The notes below the pieces were generated by a model. It saw only the letters and a list, made by a program, of their open reading frames with translations, made no database searches and was not told the origin of the DNA. A stretch of 64,000 nt of DNA, taken from Mytilus galloprovincialis. Taxonomy: Eukaryota > Mollusca > Bivalvia > Mytilida > Mytilidae. Positions 57,244 through 64,000 of the stretch are shown in pieces. The DNA lies in assembly GCF_965363235.1 (NCBI RefSeq), contig NC_134847.1:64542144-64606143 (forward strand). Direction: 5' to 3'. Within the stretch, counting starts at the first letter, position 1; every line of letters starts with the position of its first letter. The translations under genes and the position numbers were made by a program.

Positions 57244-58985
57244 CAGGGCCGTAACTGCCTATGAGGCAGGGGAGGCAACTGCCTCCCTGAATTTTCGACA
57301 CCAAAATATTTTTTTTGAAGTAATAAAATGAAATATTGACAATATGTACACGAAGAACTTGAATCTATATTATAAACAACACAAGTTTACAGTTTTAACA
57401 GTGTTTTGTGCTTGTTTCGGCTTTCAGGCTTTTGTGTCTGGGCGTCATTGGTGGATCTTGTGTGGATATGGTGCACTTCTGGCGTATTAGAATGTTCAAC
57501 TTGTTGCCTTTTGTTGGCTGTTGTTCGTGTGTTTCTTTGTCAATTGTATTCTCCAATTTATTTATATTGTAGTCCTGTAGTGTTGAGTTGTCATCTTGAT
57601 GTTATATTTCACATGGCTATAGAAGGGGAGGTTTGGCGTGCCGCAAGGCCGGGTTCAACCCGCCATTTTTTTCTTTGGGAATGTCCTGTGTCGGGTCGGG
57701 AATGTGGCCATTGTTATATTATAGTTCGTTTCTGTGTGTGTTGCATTTTGGCGTTGCGTCGTTTGTTTTCTCTTGTTTTTGAATGTAGATTCACATTGCG
57801 ATAGGACGTGTCGCGGTGCTTGTCTATCCCAAATTCATGTGTTTGGTTTTGATGTTGTATTTGTTATTCTCGTAGGATTTTGTCTGTTGCTTGGTCCGTT
57901 TCTGTGTGTGTTACATTGTAGTGTTGTGTCGTTGTTCTCCTCTTATATTTAATGCGTTTCCCTCAGTTTTGGTTTGTTACCCCGATTTTGTTTTTTGTCC
58001 ATGGATTTATGAGTTTGAACATCGGTATACTACTGTTGCCTTTATTTATCATGATACATGATATATCTGTCTTTTTCCGGATTTTTTACCGAAAGTGAAC
58101 CGTTTCAGTTTTTTATTTTACGTGTTGCCGTCCGTCTGTTATTTAGTATTCGTACGACAATTTTGAATAAAACTTAACTATTCACATTTATTTAAGGGGC
58201 TCCATTAAGCAGAGGAAGTTCCCTTTGTATTGTGAATCTTTTATGATATTGGAAATTCGTTTCCGTCTGAATCAGCTGTTGTGTCATTTTTTTAACGTCT
58301 CCCGGCCGATCGTACGAGAACATTATGGTCAATGCCTTAGTAGTTAAACACTCCTATTTGTTGAAGCAGAGACTTTCTAAACTAAGTATATACTAGTTTA
58401 GAAAGTCCCTGGTTGTAGTTATATACATGTCTGTTCAGCTTTCAACAATATTAAAATTCAAGGTCCTCGACAAAAAAATATCTTGCTTTCTATGATCTTG
58501 CTTTATATGGGTTTTTTTTTTTAACTTAAGAGTTTGATTTCTAACAAAAATATCTTTAAATACAGATAATAATTGTTTGTATAAAAAATTGCTTCAAGGA
58601 TCCAGCAATACTGATGTTTCTTAAAGTAAGGAAATCGAAGGAAAACGGGTGATTTTTAGCCATATTGAGAACAAAATCCGCGGTCACAATGTATTTAATG
58701 TTAATAATTATAGGTCTTCATAATAATTACGACCTTCAAGACGGAGCCTTGGCTTACCCCGAACAGCAATCTCAGTTGGTTTTGCATAAAAATTGCTTCC
58801 AGGTTCAAGCAATACTGATGTTTCTTAAAGTAAGTAAATCGAAGGAAAACGGGTCATTTTTAACCATTTTACCTCGAGAAAAAAATCGGCGGGGGCTGCG
58901 CCCCCAACCCCCTCTATCTAAGGGGCCTCAATCGGTGGCCCCAAACCCCTGCCTCCCCTGAATTCGAACCCTAGTTACGGCCCTG
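57244..58985. mobile_element. 1.74-kb non-autonomous element, CAG ends, 5-bp TSD
   Basis: Perfect 13-bp inverted ends: cagggccgtaact at 57244 and agttacggccctg at 58973-58985. Flanked by taagc at 57239-57243 and 58986-58990. The inside shows a segment (57810-58060) also found inverted at 42594-42830, an internal duplication (58568-58660 and 58786-58870: aatactgatgtttcttaaag), and a small hairpin at ~58369-58406. The ORF at 57406-57804 lies in repeat sequence and resembles no transposase I know. Confidence 0.82.
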
Positions 58986-58990
58986 TAAGC

Positions 58991-59300
58991 GACACGTACA
59001 TGAAGGTCATAAATTAATTTCTTGAATGAAATCAAATCTTTAGCTACTAATGACTGCCGTAGGAGGTCGACCGGAATTTTTAGCGAGGATTTCTTGGCAT
59101 GTGATAAACAAAAACAAACGACAACCACTGAATTACATGATCCTGACCTGGGAAATGCACACGATACAGAATGTAGCGTGTTTAAACATGTGTGCGGGTG
59201 CGCCAACCTCCCCCTAACCTAGAACATGATTTAACAGCACTTCATAAGAAAAAAAAATATATAGTTGAAATGGGCTGAACTCGTCAGATCGATACGCAGC
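58991..59300. other. Non-coding stretch, no gene seen
   Basis: No supported ORF. It ends at the poly-A tract. Confidence 0.5.

Positions 59301-59354
<54 letters not shown>
59301..59354. repeat. Uninterrupted poly(A) run, 54 bp
   Basis: 54 consecutive A. It could be a retrotransposition tail, but the sequence before it matches no retrocopy I recognise, and length errors are common in such runs. Confidence 0.9.
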
Positions 59355-59356
<2 letters not shown>

Positions 59357-59807
59357 ACGCAAACAAACCAAAAACATACAGGTTACAAAGAATTTATCTA
59401 TGTAAGGGTACTTGTAGTTATTGAAACTACTTTAAAGCAAACAACAACTAATTAAAAACCAAAATTACAATCAGTACACATCCAACTTTCATCGGATTTA
59501 GCGTAAACATTTCCATAAACAGTCAGAGAAAATTGTTTTGGACTTTTAGTTGTAATTGCCGATTTTTTTGTAGTAATTATTAGTGTCACCCCAATAAGCA
59601 GTTCATTGTAAAATGGGTACGAACATGCTATCCAAACAAAATTTAGCTAATCTAATCTATGTACATTAATAACTTAAATTAGATTTAATTAACGGTAAAA
59701 AGAAAAGAATGAATACTTCTTAGAACAGAAACGTCATGCCCCTCCAACGCATCAAATTTTTTCCTCAACTTTGTTTATCGTTTATATATAGCTAAATCTA
59801 TTTTAAA

Positions 59808-60105
59808 ATTTAAACAAAACTTGAAAATCTAATTAAATGAGTAAGCTATCAAAAATATAAGTATATTTATGTTTATATCACCTATATGAACATCAGAGGT
59901 ATCGGGGTCAACTCGATAGCCAAGTTAATTAAATGGCGTCTAGACTAAATTAAACACGGAAACGAAGCTACATATTATTGAGCCCACATATTTTTATTTT
60001 ATACTTTTCATAATTTGGATTGATGTTTAACATGGTTATAAATCAAATATGAGAATTTGCGTCAAATCGATGAACATGAATTTGACAGCTAGTGCCCCTG
60101 TAAAT
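59808..60105. repeat. Dispersed repeat, partner of 31911-32190
   Basis: Shares catcagaggt, gtcaactcgatag, catggttataaatcaaatat and agtgcccct. Confidence 0.8.
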
Positions 60106-60531
60106 GTCATAATAAAAGTAAATAAATTGCATGATTTACATTTAAGACATAAGACATAAAGCTTTATTTAGAGTCGGTATAAGCAAGCAATTACAAACAT
60201 AAGCTCTGAAGAGCTTTTAAAACCGACATAACAACAAGTAAAACAAAACATACATATCGAGTCATGCACACAAAATTAAACATATAAAGCAAGAGTTCAT
60301 GCAGCACAAAAGTTCTTTAAGCATCTTATAAGTTCAACACATACTGATACATGCAATTATGAGATAAAAACACAAAAGCACAAATAAAATGGTTTGCACA
60401 TAAAAAGCACATTAAAAGCACATAAAGGTTCTAAAATTAGCACAAAGCAGCTGAAGCACTATAGTAAAGATAACAAAATATATTTGCCATGCTGAAAATA
60501 AAGCAACAAACCAAAAAATAATGAACCGAGA

Positions 60532-61248
60532 TTAACTGGTTTTGCAGGCAAAGCATTGGCATGAGCTGCCACACCAAGAATTTATCAAGTTCTTGAATTG
60601 ATTTAAAGATGATTGCTTACGAAGCTCATCTGGCAGCTCATTCCAAAGCCTAGCACCTGCATACCTGAAAGATTGTAGGCCATATGCAGTTGTTCTTACA
60701 TGTGGTAGATCTGCTGTATTCTGGTATCTGAAAGAGTAAGTGTTTTCCTTTAAGTGAATCAAATCATGGAGATATACAGGACAATCTTTATTTATAATTT
60801 TGAAAACTTCAATCGCCAAAGATCGCATTCTTCTTATCTTTAAAGATGGTAATTTTGATTTGCAGAGTAGATCTTCATAACTTGCTGAATGGTCTTCATA
60901 GATAAACCTTAGTGCTCTCTCTTGAATTTTCTCTATCTTTTTTGTATTTACCTCCCCACAAAAGTGCCAAACTAGTGGGCAGTAATTAAAATTGGACATT
61001 ATGAAAGAATAATAAATTGTTAATTTTCCGAGTTTAGTCAGGTGTTTACCTAATCTTTTTAATACATTTAATTGTTTGGATGCTTTTTTACATATTATAG
61101 AGACATGTTCATTGAAATTTAGTTTAAAATCTATTGTTACACCTAGAAGTTTAACGTTATCTTCACACTCTATTTCATTACCTTCTAATTTAAATTTTAG
61201 GTTTTTGTCTTTAGTTTTTTTACCAGTGGCGGATCCAGAAATTTTCAT
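60532..61248 (-). pseudogene. LINE reverse transcriptase, C-terminal part
   Basis: 238 residues with KLLGVTIDFKLNFNEHVS, MSNFNYCPLVWHFCG, RALRFIYEDHSASYEDLL and ARLWNELPDELR, the conserved C-terminal region of Jockey/CR1-like LINEs. The first residues (MKISGSATG) come from the inserted MITE, so the ORF start is artificial. Confidence 0.88.
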
Positions 61249-61392
61249 AAGTGGGGGCCCACTGACTGACCTAAGAGGGTGCCCGCTCCAGTCACGCTTC
61301 AGTGATTCCCTATATAAGCAACCAAATTTTTTCCCAAACGGGGGGGGGGGGGCCGGGCTCCCTGCCCCCCCCCCCCCCTAAATCCGCCCCTG
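61224..61392. mobile_element. MITE with CAG ends and 5-bp TSD, nested in the LINE
   Basis: 169 bp. Left end cagtggcggatccag, right end ctaaatccgcccctg, flanked by tttac at 61219-61223 and 61393-61397. It contains long G and C runs. It interrupts the reverse-transcriptase frame. Confidence 0.88.
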
Positions 61393-61586
61393 TTTACCTA
61401 CAGCTATTGCTTGAAATTTTTCTGGATTTGCTTTCATTTCATTTATTGAGAACCAGTTTATCAAAATTTTACTTTCATCTTCTAAAGTTTTAATTAATTT
61501 ATCAAAATCGTTATCTGCGTATGAAAGGGTGTTATCATCTGCATAATTATAGAGTTCACTTTTATGAATAAAATAGAAAATGTCAT

Positions 61587-61808
61587 TTAAAAAAATTTAA
61601 ATAATGTTGGCCCTAATATTGACTCTTGTGGCACCCCTTTAAACATTGCTTGCCAATAGCTTGAATTAGTACCTACTTTAACACACTGTTTTCTATTAGT
61701 TAAATAGCTTTCCAAAAGTTTAAGAGATGAGGCGGAAACACCATAGGATTTTAATTTTAGTAGGAGGAGGTCATGGGGTAGGCAGTCAAAAGCCTTGGAC
61801 AAGTCCAT
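61587..61808 (-). pseudogene. LINE reverse transcriptase, palm fragment
   Basis: 73 residues starting MDLSKAFDCLPHDLLLLKLK and including GVPQESILGPTLF. The catalytic YADD lies just downstream in another frame. Confidence 0.88.
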
Positions 61809-62243
61809 TAATATAGCTGCTACATATTTATTCTGATCTAAAGCCTTTTTCCAATCTTCAATTATTTTTAATAAAGCGGTTTGGCATCCATATCCTTTTC
61901 GAAAAGCTGACAGAAAATGTGGAAAAATGAATTAAAATATTCAACAAGTTGATTTTCTACAGACCTCTCAAAAAGTTTTGAAATCATGGTTTAGTGTGCA
62001 TAATTATATGTCTCTGGTCACAGGTGATTCTTGCTTCAATAATCCAAATTTACGGTACACCAATGATTTGTATATTACTGTATAGGCTGTACAAATTCCT
62101 ACATCATTTGCAATACGGTACATACGATACCAGAGGGGTTCATTTATAACTTTTGACACTTACCCCATTGTCAGATGACCAATCATGTGACCATTACAAA
62201 ATAAATAGGAGAAATATTCCGAATGGACTTATGAGCAGGAAAA

Positions 62244-62335
62244 ATGTATTTGGTTGTATTTATTGTTGTTTTATTAAATAATTATTTAGTTGAAAGTTGT
62301 GAATTCAACGGTGTTAACTTTACAAAACTCGACAG
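62244..62335 (+). CDS. First exon of a putative secreted or membrane protein gene
   Basis: ATG at 62244 opens MYLVVFIVVLLNNYLVES then CEFNGVNFTKLD: a signal-peptide-like hydrophobic stretch with likely cleavage near VES-C, followed by a hydrophilic mature start with an N-glycosylation motif (NFT). The reading ends at a strong donor, ag|gtaagt (62336), in phase 2. No following exon was recognised before 64000, so the gene probably continues outside. I do not recognise the family. Confidence 0.5.
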
Positions 62336-62629
62336 GTAAGTTGTTTTTCTCTGTTGTGTTTAATTTTATTGTTTTGTCGTCTGCAATGTGTTTTATTTAG
62401 TAGATGAAGCTAAGATTTGGTAGTTGTTTGGATATATGGTTATACTGCTTATTTTATGAATTGATTTCGCAGGACCTGTTGACCGAAACTCAGCTATGAC
62501 GTTCAACAGAAACAAACATGTGTTTAACATTTTGTATTGGAGTGATTCACTATAAATAAATGAGTACAAAATAATAAAGGAGATGCTGCCATGCATGTGT
62601 CAATGTGACAGATAATGATGCACCAGAGA

Positions 62630-62900
62630 TATAATGATGTGTAAACAATTATAGTCTCACTTCGGCATTCAACAATGAGAGAAACTCATATAGTATAGTT
62701 TACTGTTAGAGACATAAAAGATGTGAAACCATTCAAACAGGAAAACTGACAACCTGATTTATAAGAACAAAATCTAAGAAAAATAAATACTTGTATGGCA
62801 GTATCAAATGTTAGACGACCACTAGATTACAGTCTTCTGACTTGGGACAGGCATTTAAAGAAAGTGGCAGCTTAAACAAGTTTATAAGAGCTTAACCGTT
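62630..62900. repeat. Decayed Mytilus-type repeats
   Basis: agtctcacttcggcattcaa and gtcttctgacttgggacagg are weak matches to the two repeat families common in the window. Confidence 0.5.
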
Positions 62901-63350
62901 CCATAATCTGAGACAGTGGTGTTATGGCTTAACTTAAAAGAATAAACTGTTAAAATCAGTTGCCCCAATAGTTGGTAACTAAATAGATTGGTATGAAGCA
63001 CCAAAAATCAAAGTAACATAAAACAATAAATATAAAGCACTAGAATAAAAGTATACTCAAAATTACTGAAAGTTAGTCCAAATCGTGGAATTAAAACTTA
63101 TGAAGAAATTATATATGTTTACTCAGACAAAAGTATCAATCAGTACACATTTATTTGGATTTAGTGTAAAGATGTCATAAACAAAAATATGAAAATAGAG
63201 TTTTTAAAACATGACATACATAACCATTATTTTGAAAGACTGAACTGTTGTTCTATTTATTCACTTGTCAAATGGATGTAGCCTAAGGTTAACTTCTTAA
63301 ACTATACTCACTAAACTTTTTCATGTAGGTGTTAATATGTACACATTAAC

Positions 63351-63575
63351 GAGGCCCCTCATGGGGGGGTCCTAGTAATCACATAATCACCATTTTTTTG
63401 CCAATATAATCACATAATCATTAAATATTTGCTTATCTTTAGTAATCAAATAATCATAAACTAAAAATACAGTCCTAGGTAATCAAATAATCATGAAATA
63501 TTTGGCTTAATAATCAAATAATCATTAAAAAAACGGCCAAGTAATCACATAATCAAAAACCCCATGAGGGCCCTC
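63351..63575. mobile_element. MITE with 16-bp inverted ends and 'ataatca' interior
   Basis: 225 bp. Ends gaggcccctcatgggg and ccccatgagggccctc (one mismatch). Flanked by attaac at 63345-63350 and 63576-63581. The inside is made of aatcacataatca/aatcaaataatca words. Confidence 0.85.
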
Positions 63576-63616
63576 ATTAACTATGAAAAACTTGAAATCA
63601 CTTACTATTATAAGTT

Positions 63617-63753
63617 ATATGGTTCACTACTGACCCCCTACGGATCCATAGAGGGTTAGTAAAATCCATAGGGGGTGAGGCCGGAGGCCGAGTCCCCTAT
63701 GAATTTTATTCACCCTCTATGGATCCGTAGGGGGTCAGTAGTTAACCGTATAA
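63617..63753. repeat. Long near-perfect foldback, ~137 bp
   Basis: Arms of ~60 nt (actactgaccccctacggat, ccatagaggg... and its reverse complement) around a ggccggaggcc centre, with only a few mismatches. Confidence 0.9.
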
Positions 63754-64000
63754 CGAATTTATCGGACGCTGGACTTTTTCTGCGGCGTTTTGTTGAAAAA
63801 TAAACAATGAAACACAACAACATTAATAGATGACGTCGCCATTAACGCGTCATGAACCCCATATGAAACTTACTAACCCCATACGGTCTCAGAGATGGGT
63901 CCGATTACTTTCAATGTAATTGATTAAATTACAATTACTTTGTCATTTGTACGATTAAATTAAATTAATGATTACATCATTTCTGAAAGTGTCTGATTAA

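Larger units (their letters stand above)
60143..61990 (-). mobile_element. 5'-truncated Jockey/CR1-like LINE with a nested MITE
   Basis: Minus-strand reading from ~61990: FERSVENQLVEYFN-like, an AFRKGYGCQT-like stretch in broken frames, MDLSKAFDCLPHDLLLLKLK, GVPQESILGP, then the YADD box (ELYNYADDNT, around 61540-61560). After a MITE interruption comes the LGVTIDFKLNFNEHVS thumb/C-terminal part. The 3' end near 60143-60165 has a short repeat, atgtcttatgtctta. Several frame breaks make it non-functional. Confidence 0.85.

Noticed and set aside
56919..57278. 119-codon minus-strand ORF
   Set aside because: It spans the two hairpin units and the end of the CAG-ended element; composition follows the repeats.
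57406..57804. 132-codon ORF as a gene or transposase
   Set aside because: It sits in a dispersed repeat with internal duplications, is Cys/Leu-rich low-information sequence and has no transposase motif.
59301..59354. Poly(A) run as the tail of a processed pseudogene
   Set aside because: No recognisable retrocopy or target duplication before it; could be a slippage or assembly product.

Overview
The window looks like genomic DNA from a marine mussel (Mytilus or a close bivalve). It is AT-rich and intron-rich. It is also full of short dispersed repeats I recognise as typical of Mytilus: the 'agatgtggtatgattgcc' family and the 'gagaatggaaatggggaatgtg' family. There are no bacterial gene features. 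The species call is inference from these repeats and the gene types.

Layout. 1-4990: two blocks of a 29/30-bp satellite surround a short, internally deleted BEL/Pao LTR element (953-2795, with 5-bp target-site duplications). 5092-25575 (+): a multi-exon gene for a type I membrane protein. I rebuilt it in frame from 12 exons: four CUB domains, one LDL-receptor class A module, one transmembrane helix, and a cytoplasmic tail ending in a class I PDZ-ligand-like SIV. This architecture resembles the Neto/LEV-10/SOL group of receptor auxiliary proteins. Its 5' end (signal peptide) was not found. Two candidate alternative exons lie before the membrane exon, one with an in-frame stop.

31081-43447 (-): a complete 12-exon gene for a 303-residue MTCH2 homologue, an outer-mitochondrial-membrane protein of the carrier superfamily. 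The two genes converge and are separated by about 5.5 kb of repeat-rich DNA. 43448-62200 has no convincing host gene, only nested repeats: an RTE LINE with a twin-priming-style inversion, a 1.74-kb element with 13-bp inverted termini, several MITEs, a Jockey/CR1-like LINE, and a weak receptor-like ORF. 62244-62335 (+) looks like the signal-peptide exon of another gene that runs out of the window.

The most unusual items are the stop-containing alternative exon in the CUB gene, two nearby hairpins with compensatory base changes (56944-57088), a set of CAG-ended elements with 5-bp duplications, and several long near-perfect foldbacks (34688-34753, 35332-35472, 63617-63753). All exon models are read by eye from splice signals and frame. 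No RNA evidence or database search was available.
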